Part shown: piece after piece, positions 1-11,300 of the stretch
Layout of the letters: each line of letters opens with the position of its first letter
How positions within the stretch are numbered: position 1 is the first letter of the stretch
Source: Hydractinia symbiolongicarpus
Taxonomy: Eukaryota > Cnidaria > Hydrozoa > Anthoathecata > Hydractiniidae
Direction of reading: 5' to 3'
Length of the DNA stretch: 64,000 nt
NCBI RefSeq assembly: GCF_029227915.1
Contig: NC_079877.1
Location: 11,593,351-11,657,350, forward strand
Position numbers and translations under genes: made by a program
Notes under the pieces: model-generated
Databases searched by the model: none
Seen by the model: only the letters and a program-made list of their open reading frames with translations
Told to the model about the DNA's origin: nothing

Positions 1-1024
1 ACTTTATATAAATATGTGTCAATCAGAAGTTATCCATCTACACTCGATAATAGTTTAAAGACTCAAAAATGTTTCCGTAGAAAGAAATGGGCTGAAAAGG
101 ACGTTTCTTCAGGAAGCGTCTGCATCTTTCTGCCTGCCATGTTGTTGTTAGAGCCAAAAGGGTATACGGCGGGAAAATGTAAATATCAAAAAGGTCTATA
201 TATTCTGTTACAGGCTAACAGTTCACCCTGACTGTTCGGTGCAAAGAAAAATCGACAACTTTTCTGCGAAAAATATAAAAAAACCTGTGCGAATATATAT
301 ATATATATATCTTTTTATCTGATTGAAGCCCCCACAACGTGTCGTTTGGAAGTTATTTTTAGCACCCTTTTTACCATAAGAACAGGATTTGGGTGTCCAG
401 CCATGGAAAAAATACGCAAAGCAGGACAAAGATTCCTTGTTGCTGACTTTTAAGAAAAAAAGGCGCTCTAAATAAAGCACTATTTTGTGTAGCTAAACTA
501 TTAAAAGGAGATCCAACTCAGCACTAAAAATTGAGATAGCTAGCTAGCAAGCAAACTTTTCACACTTATATGTAAAATAATTCTTACCTGATAAAATACA
601 CGAATTTAAGAAGTAGTGCTTAGCTCCCCAGCTACATCAATAAAGCTAGTACGACCAAACCAGACCACCAAGGGGCGACTAACAAAGGGTAAGCGATTTT
701 AGTCATGGCCATACACGGAATGTTCTGGCTACACGAAGAGTATAAAATCTCTCCTCCGATTGGTCATTAAATTGACAGAGATCAAAATAAAGCATCTTCA
801 TTGCCTTTCGAGAAGACGGAAATTTTCCGAAGTTTTAGCCTGGATACAAATTTAGCAGCCTCCGGGCCTGTGCTGACTCTATCTAGATATCTATCTATCT
901 TCCATCAGGCGATTTTAAAGATTCCGTCCCGCGTAGCGTTGACGGAAATAAAAAAATAGCTATCAAAAGTTTCAGGAGTATTGGGTGTCAGATAAGTGAA
1001 TTGGATTGAGACAGATGCAAAACC
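1..1024. other. Intergenic, no gene seen
   Basis: No convincing coding exon is visible on either strand; the short ORFs have no family features or splice logic. It holds an (AT)n run near 290-310, AGCTAGC-type motifs around 535-555, and from about 835 a dispersed repeat copy listed separately. The right end is the 3' flank of the minus-strand antistasin gene. Confidence 0.6.
835..945. repeat. Dispersed repeat, copy 1 (second copy near 26300)
   Basis: The stretch starts with TTTTAGCCTGGATA, passes through a TCTATCTATCT-type microsatellite and ends with GCGATTTTAAAGATTCCG followed by a GACGGAAAT-like end. The same order of blocks recurs at about 26303-26425. Shared ends around a variable microsatellite core suggest one non-autonomous dispersed family. 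The family name is not known to me. Confidence 0.6.
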
Positions 1025-1030
1025 TTTATT
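1025..1030 (-). other. Polyadenylation signal AATAAA of the antistasin gene
   Basis: AATAAA reads on the minus strand about 140 bases past the TGA stop at 1169-1171. It is the first canonical hexamer after the stop, giving a short 3' UTR. Inferred from motif and position. Confidence 0.5.
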
Positions 1031-1168
1031 AGATGTTATACATACAATGTAAAGTGAAATATAAAAGATACATGGGTAATGCTAGTTACGTATATATTTG
1101 CCATTTTACTAATAAAAGAATGAATTTTCGTTAACGCTCTAAATTGGCGTACATTGTCAGTTGAAACA

Positions 1169-1368
1169 TCATTTCCCAATTGGTAATGGAATAGGATTAA
1201 GACATTTTCTTGGACTACCTTGCACTCCACCTGATACGCAACACAACTTGGGTGGTGTACAATCTTGATTAGAATTGCATTCGTCTGCTGGGCAAGGTAT
1301 ATCCAAACCGCATAATTTCAATGATTTGTCTGGGGGAGGGGCTGGAAAAAGGGGACAGGTCCCGGCGG
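1169..1368 (-). CDS. Exon 11: WAP four-disulfide core domain and stop
   Basis: After the acceptor TTTCTGCTTTAG the frame reads GTCPLFPAPPPDKSLKLCG, then C-x5-C-x3-C-x5-DC-x5-LCC and a final C. This matches the WAP pattern, with the DC and CC pairs diagnostic. The protein ends about nine residues later at TGA 1169-1171. WAP domains are often elastase or subtilisin inhibitors or antimicrobial; which applies here cannot be told. Confidence 0.82.
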
Positions 1369-4300
1369 CTAAAGCAGAAACAAAGAGTCTATGTACCGAT
1401 CATATCTATGTGAATATATTACAAAAGTAACGTGACTGCATTCATTCAATATACTTACGTTTAGGTTGGCATTGGCACAATTTACAACCATATTTGTCCA
1501 CGACATTTCCATATAAGCATAGCTTTTCGCAAACGGGAGGACAAACTAAAGTAGAGTTGAAAATAATTAGCATGAGTAATTTCGCGTCTGTGCATCTACG
1601 CATCTAATTTTGTTAACAATTCACTATCAATGAGATGAAAGGAAAGTAACATTTCTTTCATCTTATTATAGTGAATTGTTAACAAAATTAGTTTTAAAAG
1701 TTCACAAGAAACTTGTTAAATAACTTACTTCGACATTTGCATTGCCTGCAGCCATTCTGATCATAGTATGGAATCGAGCCATGCGCGCATTTAATGAATA
1801 AACAGGAGGAGATACCACAGGCTAGGAAGTAGAAAAAATTAAGATTTGAGAAACATTATGCCTAATAATAATGCTTGCGAGCATTCTACCACTACTTTTT
1901 ATAATTAATTTCAAATGATTTCTAATTGTGGATACTTACGTTTGGGTTTGCATTGGCACAATTTGCAACCATATTTGTCCACGACATTCCCATACAAGCA
2001 TAGCTTTTTACAGACTGGAGGACAAACTAAAATAAAGTTTTACACGACTTAAAATAATCAAATATTCTTCAGCCTTGAACGCGCCGCAACTGTGCCATAA
2101 GTTGGCTAGCATCGAGAATAAACATTGATTTCTTAAAAATAACAAGTGCGTCCAAATGGTTTAAAACGTTATAAAAAATAATTGGAATATCCTACCTCGA
2201 CAGTTGCATTGCTTACACCCATTTTTGTCTATGTATGGAATCGAACCATGTGTACATTTAATGAATAAACAGGATGATATACCACAGGCTAGATGAAAGA
2301 AAGTAATTTTTATTTCCCTATCATCGCGCCAGATTTTATTACCAGTTAAATTAAAACCTTGTCTTTCGACATTCGAGATACTTACGTTTAGGATTGCATT
2401 GGCACAATTTGCAACCATACTTGTCCACGACATTTCCATATAAGCACAGCTTTTTACAGACAGGAGGACAAGCTACAATAAATTTAAAGACGATTTAGAA
2501 TACAACAAATGTCACTGTATTTCAAGATGTACATCCTACAGGCTATAAAAAATAATTAAAATATCTTACCTCGACATTTGCATTGCTTACACCCATTCTT
2601 ATCAACATATGAAATCGAACCATGTGCACATTTAATGAACAAGCAGGAAGAGATACCGTAGGCTAGATAAAAAAGTAATTTTTGTTCCCTTAAATTAAAT
2701 TGAAAGTTGAATTCGTGTCTTTCGACATGGTAGACTTTTGCAGACTTTCCCATTATGCAAACATTGTAAAAAGGGCAGCTGGCGCATTTTCGACTTTGGA
2801 TATTAGGCCTAAGCCCCTGCAAAAGTACAACTGTACTCTTGCAAAAAATATTACGTCCAAAATTCTAGCCATGTTTGTAACTGTAAAATCAAATTAATTA
2901 TTCTTTTTATCTTGTGATCCAATACGCATGTGAACAATTTAACTGTCATAAGTTTAAATGAGTTTTGAAATCTTTACCTTTACAACGCCATTGCTTACAA
3001 CCGTTTTTATCAATGTATGAGATTACGCCATATGCACACTTGATTAACGAGCAAGAAGATATGCCACATGCTATAAATAAGGAAAAAGTTGTTCATATTT
3101 AAAAACTGGATTTATAAGTCAGTTTTAATATTTTGTTGTTCTACACAACATCATACGTAACTTAGATTCTGTAAAACACCAAACTTTACCAAACATAATA
3201 AAGGAGATTCGACAGGGAATTGAGAGAGGGACGTGGCTAAAAAGCCCCTCATTGGCTAACTGGTGATCAGGAGAAAAATATGACAAAAGAATCCCGGTTT
3301 GATCATCTGTATTTTGAATAGGACATAGTGTTTATTTCGAGTCATATTGGAAGTAACTTACGAAATGGACAACAAAATGTTTATCAGTTGGCGAATACTC
3401 TCTTCAAAAAATAATTTTATCCAACGTTTTTTGGCAAACGAACAAGTTATTAGAAGATTAGCGTTTACCAATACAGCTTGCGTGTACCATTAAGCATGAC
3501 CTATATGTAAGTTACCTTACCTTTGGGCTTACAGATGCATGTTTGACATCCGTTTGGTCCTATTACATGACCATTTGGACAGGCTGCACATTTGAACAGT
3601 GGACAAGCTGTTAAAAAAAGTAAATATTATCAGCCGGGATTATCAGAATGAAATATGAAAAAGTACTGGGGTTGATGTAAGATCACGAAAAATATTCTCA
3701 TATCAATTATTACAGATGATTTACTGTGTTTATTTATTTTCTCTTCTAACAAAATTTTTTAGAAAAACTAGGTGCAAATCAAACACGTACATTCAAGTTA
3801 TTTATTACAAAGATAGACAAAAAAGGGCGGGAAGAATAAGAGAACATTATAATCATAAAGAAAACTGAAAAATAAAGAAAGCCTCGTGACACGGTTTCTA
3901 GTCAGTTTCATTAAAAGGGCGAACTAAAAAAAACATTAAAGAAAATATACATAACAATAAAAATGCTAATTGCTGTTCGTTGATATTGATTCGGCTCATT
4001 AACTCAACGAACAATGAGCATAACGCTACTAATTGCAGGAATTGTCAAACTTTATGTGAATTTAATCAGTGCGCATATAAGTATTAGAACAACTTTTTTT
4101 CCGAGTACGCCATTATTAAGCGTGTTAGAATATACAGACTGTACACACTGTCAACAATTATTAAGATTAAAGCAAAATAGAATAAGAATACTATATCCAT
4201 AATATCCATGTCATATTTTGGAATAAGGCGCGAGCAAACAACCAATTTTAACTTTTGTGCCCTTAAAGGTTATGTTTTTGTTTTTAACTGTAAGATGACT

Positions 4301-4720
4301 TACCACATACTCCTACAGAAGTATAAACACTGGTTTTACAGTATAGTCCCTTGTCACATATACCATGAACGTTTGATAAACGGCCACAGGCTTCTCCTTT
4401 TTGTTTAAGGCAGATATCGCAGCATCCACCAGGTGATGTGGCAGTACCTCCTATATTGGAAATGAAACAATCTTTGTGAAAGTGGCAATAAAAAAGGTAT
4501 ACAGTTTAATATAAAAAAAACATGTTTTACAACGGCTATGTTACAAAATTTTTTAAAATTCTGTTTTGTTACTTATTTGTGTGACAATTGAAATATAAAT
4601 TCTACCTTTGCAACCAACTGGTCGAGCACATCTCACCAACGAACAATCAATCTTCGCTTCAAGAGCGTGTAAAAACGTTGCTCCAACCACAAGGAAAAAG
4701 AGCTTTTTCAGATGTAACAT
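1169..4720 (-). CDS. Secreted IGFBP - 8x antistasin-like - WAP protein, 11 exons
   Basis: Exons by splice sites, 5' to 3': 4606-4720, 4304-4450, 3521-3607, 2978-3070, 2570-2662, 2386-2472, 2196-2288, 1940-2026, 1729-1821, 1459-1545, 1169-1368. They sum to 1182 nt, a predicted 393-residue protein, and every junction is phase 1, so modules can be shuffled. The protein starts with a signal peptide (MLHLKKLFFLVVGATFLHA). An IGFBP N-terminal-type domain follows (GGCCDIC, GEACG, CDKGLYC), then eight one-exon antistasin-like modules with the C-x3-C...G...D-x2-GC-x2-C-x-C pattern, and finally a WAP four-disulfide core. Modules alternate between a 93-nt type (CGISSC, KNGCKQC) and an 87-nt type (CPPVC, KYGCKLC). 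Antistasin and WAP domains commonly inhibit serine proteases, so a secreted protease inhibitor is the best inference; the target is unknown. Two modules have lost a core cysteine. Confidence 0.88.
1459..2472 (-). CDS. Exons 6-10: five alternating antistasin-like modules
   Basis: Exons 2386-2472, 1940-2026 and 1459-1545 are 87-nt modules carrying CPPVC, LCLYGNVVDKYGCKLCQC. Exons 2196-2288 and 1729-1821 are 93-nt modules carrying CGISSCLFIKC, HGSIPY and NGC-x-QC-x-CR. Regular alternation points to duplication of a two-module unit. All are phase 1-1 with standard GT/AG sites, the exon 7 donor being GTAGGA. Near identity among the 87-nt modules implies recent duplication or gene conversion. Confidence 0.85.
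1604..1691. repeat. 88-nt inverted repeat (hairpin) inside an intron
   Basis: Arms 1604-1640 and 1656-1691 are near-perfect reverse complements (CTAATTTTGTTAACAATTCA against TGAATTGTTAACAAAATTAG), with one bulge and a loop of about 15 nt. It sits in the intron between exons 9 and 10 of the antistasin gene. It could be a small MITE or a structured intronic RNA. Confidence 0.8.
2570..2662 (-). CDS. Exon 5: antistasin-like module with first Cys to Tyr
   Basis: This 93-nt exon begins after the acceptor with CC TAC GGT where its paralogous exons have CC TGT GGT, so the first module cysteine is tyrosine. The rest (SSCLFIKCAHG, DKNGCKQCKCR) is normal. Neighbouring exons 4 and 5 are therefore both missing a core cysteine. 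Confidence 0.8.
2978..3070 (-). CDS. Exon 4: antistasin-like module with Cys to Trp change
   Basis: This 93-nt exon reads CGISSCSLIKCAYG, then DKNGCKQWRCK. Sister modules read KQCKCR or RQCKCR here, so TGG replaces TGC and one cysteine of the C-terminal C-x2-C-x-C cluster is gone. Reading frame and splice sites are intact. The module may fold imperfectly, or an unpaired cysteine may be tolerated. Confidence 0.8.
3521..3607 (-). CDS. Exon 3: first antistasin-like module, divergent
   Basis: This 87-nt phase 1-1 exon encodes CPLFKCAACPNG, then GPNGCQTCICKPK. It keeps the six-cysteine antistasin pattern but differs most from the seven downstream modules, which look like later tandem duplications. 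The KCAACP segment resembles KCASCP in the long intron between exons 4 and 5. Confidence 0.8.
4304..4720 (-). CDS. Exons 1-2: signal peptide and IGFBP-type domain
   Basis: Exon 1 (4606-4720) opens with ATG at 4718-4720, a basic-hydrophobic signal sequence, then CSLVRCARPVGCKG. Exon 2 (4304-4450) supplies GGCCDICLKQKGEACG and CDKGLYC, ending at GVCG before GTAAGT. Together they match the N-terminal IGFBP pattern, with the hallmark CC-x2-C, GE-x-CG and GLYC segments. The same fold opens HtrA- and Kazal-type secreted proteins. Binding of an insulin-like growth factor cannot be assumed in a cnidarian-like genome. Confidence 0.85.
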
Positions 4721-5879
4721 ATTTATTGATCTACAAAAACAATCAATATTTGTGTTTATCTCCTCTCACGTCGATGTATATAGCTAAACAGCACTCGTGA
4801 GCGACTTCTATATTAGCTATTACAGGAGATAAATCACTCACGCATGTCCGTTGTTAAGCTAATTACCACCTACACCTATCATTACAGATGTGATATTAAG
4901 CAGAATATTACAAAAGTACGAGGAAGTAACAATTAGATTTTTCGCATTGTGATACAGAGATGATGCAAGGTGATTTGCTAAAAATATATAACATTAACAA
5001 ATAGTTGTAAGGGCAAGAGGTGAACAAGCGATGTTTTAGATAAAATAGATTGATCCCATGTTTATAAAATTTTAAAATATTTTAGATTAATTCATTTACT
5101 TTTTATTTGAAGTTGCAGGAGCTGTACACATCATAAACATGAAAATCGCTTACGCTCACTTTTTTTTTTATAAAAACACGTGTTACAGATTTTGCCGCTC
5201 CCAATGTTTTCATAAAACACCTTCATTTTGGATAAGAACAGAATCATAAATAAGACAAAATGAGAATAAAATGCAAAGCCCATATCTGAAAAAAAAATAA
5301 CAAATCAGACTAAAAAATAACAGCAGCGGGCCTCAAGTCGAACTTTTTTGGTTTCTATAATATAAAACAAGAGAGTCAGATGAAATTTTATCAACTTGAA
5401 CCTTTTCAGACTCCCTTGTAGGTTCAAGTAAAGCAGCCGTTACTAAACTTGCAATAATATAATTTCAAAATAATTATAAGTCAATAGGTTTCAAAATTAT
5501 AACTTCTGAGTAATTACCTTTTTGAAATCGCCAGTACAATATAAGTCTCAGGAAGTTTAAATTCTCATTTCTGCTACAACAATCATGATTTATATAACTT
5601 ACAACGTGTAATTACGATAGGAAACATTACTTTTGAGTATACCAATATCTCTAGCCACCACTAAACATGAATGCGTTCTTTATATTAATTAAAATTTATT
5701 ATGTAAAAGTGCATTAAAAAAATAATTTAATGTAATGAACCGATCGCTTTTTTTTGTTCAAAGCGGGTTTCCACTTAACAACCGCGGGTGCTGGTTCTTC
5801 CTCCTTCCCCACAAAGCTTTTCCAAATGGAATTAAACTTGGCACACTTATAGCACGTCATGAAACGGAAAAAATGGCAG

Positions 5880-6180
5880 CAAAAATCTCCCAAAATCCTG
5901 ATTTTTTAATGATTTTGCGGTAAAATTAAAAAAAATAGGAAATCGGGTTAATCACGCGTACAAACTTCATTGAAGGATTCCTCTTAATGAAATAAAGTTG
6001 TGTTGTGAGTTTCAATTGTTAAAGATATTCCTAAACAAAGTTATCCTATTTTCTTGTTTATAAGGATTTCAGTGAAATTTTAGGGGTAGGTACCAGTACT
6101 AGCTAATATCTAAAGATCTGAGAGATATGATACCTAAAAATGTCAAATAGATAAAAAATGAAAACTTAGTTAGCATCATA
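5880..6180 (+). repeat. Dispersed repeat, copy 1 (second copy 27735-27990)
   Basis: Both copies show the same ordered blocks: an AAAATCC tract, GGTAATC or GGTTAATC, a GAAAGATTCC or GAAGGATTCC block, TGAAATAAAGTT, a conserved A/G-rich middle, AGGGGTAG or AAGGGTAG, and a closing ACCTAAA. The copies are well diverged, so this is an old dispersed family, probably non-autonomous. Confidence 0.6.
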
Positions 6181-7384
6181 TCCATGGAACATATCGCAAA
6201 AAGAGTTATTCAAAAAAGCTGACCGCGACGTGCTGTCCACAACACACAACCAACCTTTTGACATCAAGGCCGTGGCGAAAAAAGCCCTGAGACAGGCTGG
6301 TGAGTTCTGTAATGCGATTGGTTCACAACCGACATAGATAATTTATTCGCGAGCCATTGACGGAATTTGTTACGAAAACATAAGAGATAAGAGGATTCCT
6401 GACCATGAGAAATGTTAAAAAGGATTGACTAAAAACGGGGAGCTAAATAGTAAATATTTTTATGAAAGGTAATATTTTGGTAGATTATCATTGTGGAGAT
6501 TTTGAATAAGAACAAGAAGATATGCGTCTTTAACATCTGCACTGCCAGAGAAACCAAATGGTCATACGTACGCAGACCGTTTTGCATTTAGGATGCGCAA
6601 TAATTTATGAACGAACGTAAATGGATCAAACCAGTCTTCTTGCCTAAGCCGAAATGAAATTCTAAATATGACGGCGGGACGCAAGAAGGATAAAGAAAGG
6701 CCGCCATAATCATCACCCCAACGGTCTTGTTGGGACGGAACCTGAGCCGCCACCGCTACACGTTCTTTTTTATAAGAAACCAGTCTATAAGAAATCTTAG
6801 GCTCAGAAAGTCAAAATTTTGAGAGAGCAGGCTGAGAAAATCTCCAACAATAAGAAAATTATGCATATAACAGAAAAAGGGAGGGCAACAGAATTAATTT
6901 TTTTAAAAAAAATTGGATGTTTAAACATGCATCTATTTATAACAAACTAATGTAATGTCAGAAATAAGAAACGAATGAATGAACTTTCATATGATACTGT
7001 GCAAACTTAGCATATCATAGCCCATACCATTGTAAATAAAAGATTTTTTTAAGAAACCTTTCAGACTCAAATAAGGAAAACTAGGAAACATTCCAGGCTC
7101 AAGAAATTGAAATTTAGGAAATTCCAGGTTCAATCAAATGCTTATGTTTCTTATAAAAAAACCTTGTATAAAAATTGATCAAAGATGTGGAGTGCGTCTG
7201 GTCTAGAGGTTGTTTAAAAAACAAATACACTATTCCATAACGCTCCTGCTACCCTATCTTTGTGAACCGCAGAAAGGGACCATGAACGATGTTATACAGT
7301 CAATATTATTTCGGCTCAAAAGGAATGCTGTATATAAACTGTACATGTTAACGAAACTTTCACTTTTTAACCAGAGGTAGCTCA

Positions 7385-8395
7385 AGAGCTAGCTAGTTAA
7401 CTGAATAAAAACTTTAAAAGAATGGAGATGGCTAGGTATTAGCTAGCCATCTTTAGAAAAATGCTGCCTCGAAATCGAAGTTCCTAGTTAAAATCTTAAA
7501 ATTGGTTTGTTTTTTATACATAGCTAGATAACGTGATAATATATTTAGCATACTCCTAGCTATAGAGCTATGCGATGAGCAGCTATCATGAGAATGTGTT
7601 GACCTTTGCATTCTTTTGCAAGGATTAAAGAATATGAAGGGGTGAACCGTTAAGGTGTAGATAAGTGCCTCAAAGAAAATGAGAAAAGATTGGGAAAAGA
7701 TTAAGTTAATAAAAGCAATGTAAAACCAGTCCGTCCTCGTGGCCTTGTGTTGTGGTTGCGTATGTGGATACCCCGGCATAAAAATGAACTCCAGGTTGCG
7801 TAAACACATGAAACGAATAAGGTTTCTGATTGTCTAAGTCTGGCGCAAAGCAGGCTCACTACTCCGGAACTCTGCTAACTTCAAATGGTAGTTAAAAACT
7901 TCATTTTCATAGGTCAAACATATGCGGGCAAACACGCAGATGAATAAACATTCCTTTGGCAAATTTTTATCTGGATGAAAAAAGACATGTAACTAGCCAG
8001 CACACGTTTCTTAGTTGGTTGTTTTTTTTAGCACATAGTACCTTTATTTTACCAACACAGTTAGGAAAATGTGAACCAGACCTTGACCCTTCGTAGCATG
8101 TTCATCAGCCGCAGTATATGTTGCTTCTAGAATAACCTTTGCCATAATTGGACTGGGAAAGTTGCAAGCTAAGGGGATCGTAGCGTTGATATAATTTTGA
8201 CTCAATTTTACACCTAGTATTATTAACTGGGTTGCTTTTAAAAAATTATTCAGCCAGCATTTATGAGAGATTAAAAACATATTATACACATAGCTAGCCA
8301 AATATCTAAGCTAACTTTGGTTTTCTTTCCTTATTGAATATATATATAACTAGCTAAATGCCACAATCTAAGCTAGCCAGCTAAATTGATCTGTT
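7385..8395. repeat. AGCTAGC-motif-rich tract
   Basis: GCTAGCTAG and CTAGCCA-type words recur at 7385-7455, 7550-7570 and 8280-8395, and again near 535-555, 25405-25425 and 62090-62220. The motif is self-complementary. Its recurrence in several non-coding places suggests parts of one repeat family rather than chance, but no element ends could be defined. Confidence 0.35.
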
Positions 8396-11300
8396 ATCAT
8401 ATGTATCAGAGTATTCCAACTAAATCAGCCGCACGTAACAACCATTTGTGGATATTTAAAGCTTCTTAAAAGATTTCATTACTATAAAATATACTTTCAG
8501 GTGAACAAATAAAACTTAATTGAAAAAAAAAACTTTTTAAAGCCAAAAGTTCAAAAACATCAGCTACTAAAAAACATTGTCTTCGCCATGGGAATAACGA
8601 GGACTTGATCAAGTTACTTTTACTAGCCGCAGAAACTATAACAGCGAGACAAATCTTTAATTATTTGTAGTAACCATTATACTGGTTATAAAAAGCAGTC
8701 TGCGCCATGGTTTTGTAAGCTGCTAAGTAAGCGCTAGCGGCTTTGACATAAGTAACGAACGCGTGGACGAGGATGTACATGTAATATTTCGTCAGCAGTA
8801 CAAGCCGTGATTAACGCCACTGTGAACAACGCAGCTTCGTCTGATTAGTAGTGCAAAATATGAAGCGTAGCGATGATGCAAGCCGCGATGATAGGAATAT
8901 AAATCGAAAAATTTAAATAATGTAGCTAACCCGTTCAAAGTTGAAATTATTTTAGAACACTAATTCCTTTTACGTTTCTGTGTAAAAGTGCTTGTAGCTA
9001 AATCAAAAAAAATGAAAATAAAAAATAAATAGAAATATACATTTTCTGAGAAAAAAAATGCTACGCCGTTTATGAAATTTGTTGATTATAAAAATTCTGT
9101 ACAATATGTTTTCGATTTATTTTTAGTTAACTTGTAATTCTGTTGTTTTTTTCTAGTCCCTGATAATGACCTCTGTGTATCTAACCTTCTTTGCTTCCTT
9201 TACCAAAAAAGCTGTTTATTGCTTTCGTGGTATGTTTGTGCTTTCACAACTCTGTAGAAGGTTGTGTTTAAGACTTGCTTTCTAAGTCATCTCTTACCTA
9301 ATACTTTAAAAAATACATATTTCTTTACAATCATAGACAAAAATATAGACATAAAGAAAATTATTTTTCCATTTTCAAATATGGACATTGGTCCATATTG
9401 GTTTTTATTAGTCTAGGCTACCCATTGTAACCAACTTAAAATAAAGAATACATACATACATACACATACATAACTTTCACACAGTGAATGCTCCGCATCC
9501 AGCAGGCTGCATAGTTGCTGCTTTTGCACGCACGTAGGACAAGAAAACAGTGTTCACAAAAATGACCAACAATTTCAACTTATCGCAAAATGTTTTGTTT
9601 GTGGTTTAGCCTTGTTGTGCTGGCGCAGTTCTACCTCTGTCTCAGACCTACCTCTGTGTCAGCAACTGACATATTCATATGACGACAGATAGTTGCCTTG
9701 AAGATATTCTGGATATAATATTGATATTCTGGTCTGCTGTGTATTTCGCGCCATGTAGAACTTAAATCTTGGCGATGGTAACGTTAGTGTTAAGATACTT
9801 GAAGTGGAACTCTGTTTACATGTTTATACTTGCTGGAAGTCATAGAACTCAATTTTTCGTTTCGGTTACATATTTACTTTATGTTGAAAATTGATGTTGA
9901 GAAGTCTTCTGTGCAAACAAACAATATTGTCGATAGCGTATGCGTGCAATTTGACGGGTATGTGCACAAAGCTCGGTTTCTTTGTTTGCAAATAAAATGC
10001 TCTTTCCATAACAATCCTCTCCAATTCTCACCATGAAAAATTTGACATTTGTTGCCAAACAATCAGAATGTGCGACAGTACAGTTTGTTTACACGTACAA
10101 CCAACTTGCACACACGTACATTAAAAAGTTTCCAACCGTCCTGAAAGCACTCTTACCGCACTTAATCAACATGTCGTAATGACCGCTCGCAAAATCTGCA
10201 ACGTTTAGTGGAGCACCCGCCACAGGCACAACTTACTCCATTACTTCACATGCCAGAATTACTACATGCAAAAATTCGTATGGCTCATGTCAAGTCGCAT
10301 ATATATTTTTTTCCCGGACACTGAGTAAACAAGACTTCGTTTGTTCCTAAAGTTTGGATATGAAAGATCTATTTTACTTCTCATGTGCCAGCTTGATTCT
10401 AATATATGGCCAACTTGGAGCAAACATGCTGCTCCAAAAATAGAATGAAATAACGGTCTGTTAAATTCACCTAGTTGTTATAAGCACGTCTAACTATTTT
10501 TTAAAAAACACTGTTTGAAAAATACTTATAATAAGTCTTACTATTTTTAAGACAATCACTGACAAAGATTACTACGACTGCAATTATTATCATGAGGCTT
10601 GTCTCTTTCCCGCACATCAAATATTTGCGCAGCAAAATTCGAGCAAAATCAGTGTTTTTAAGCCACGTTTCTGTAGAACGTTCATTTTACAAACTCGTAT
10701 CCATATTTGATATTCAGTTTTGATGTATTCCCGCAAGATGTTGGTGTTATGTAATATGTCGAAGAGAAGCGCTAGAAAAAAATATTGGCTGGTTTAAATT
10801 TTTCTTCACAAATCTTAGTTTATTTTCTAGTTTAATGCATGAATCCTCCCCCCTCCCAACAATGAATATTTTAGTAACTCTTTTCTCCTAATCTGCGTCG
10901 TTGTAATACTTTACGAGCTTTTATATTTATCTATTAAAAGCCTGAATACCATTTATTAGGACCATAGTTCTCAGATCCTTCCATATTGGCCATTAATCTA
11001 AAATCCTGATAATCAGGAAGATATAATAACTTTCGTTAGGATTATCCAACCAATTTTATTTTAGCACGCAATGAAACTGACTTCGTGACTCTTTACACTT
11101 TAGACAAATTTTGTCATTTTCACAAGCGAATTATGTAAAAAGCGGGAAAAACAAACAAACAAAAAATAACTTTTATTTGGCTTATAGAAATTTTGAACAG
11201 AATTTTAGAATTCCCTAGAGAACCCATTCTAGGTTATTATGCTTAAAGGACAAAAAACAAGTTGTTTCATTTTATTTATGTTAGTCTTTTGTCGCGGAAC

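Noticed and set aside
7453-7809. 118-codon minus-strand frame
   Set aside because: No domain, splice context or homology; length is possible by chance and composition follows the local DNA.
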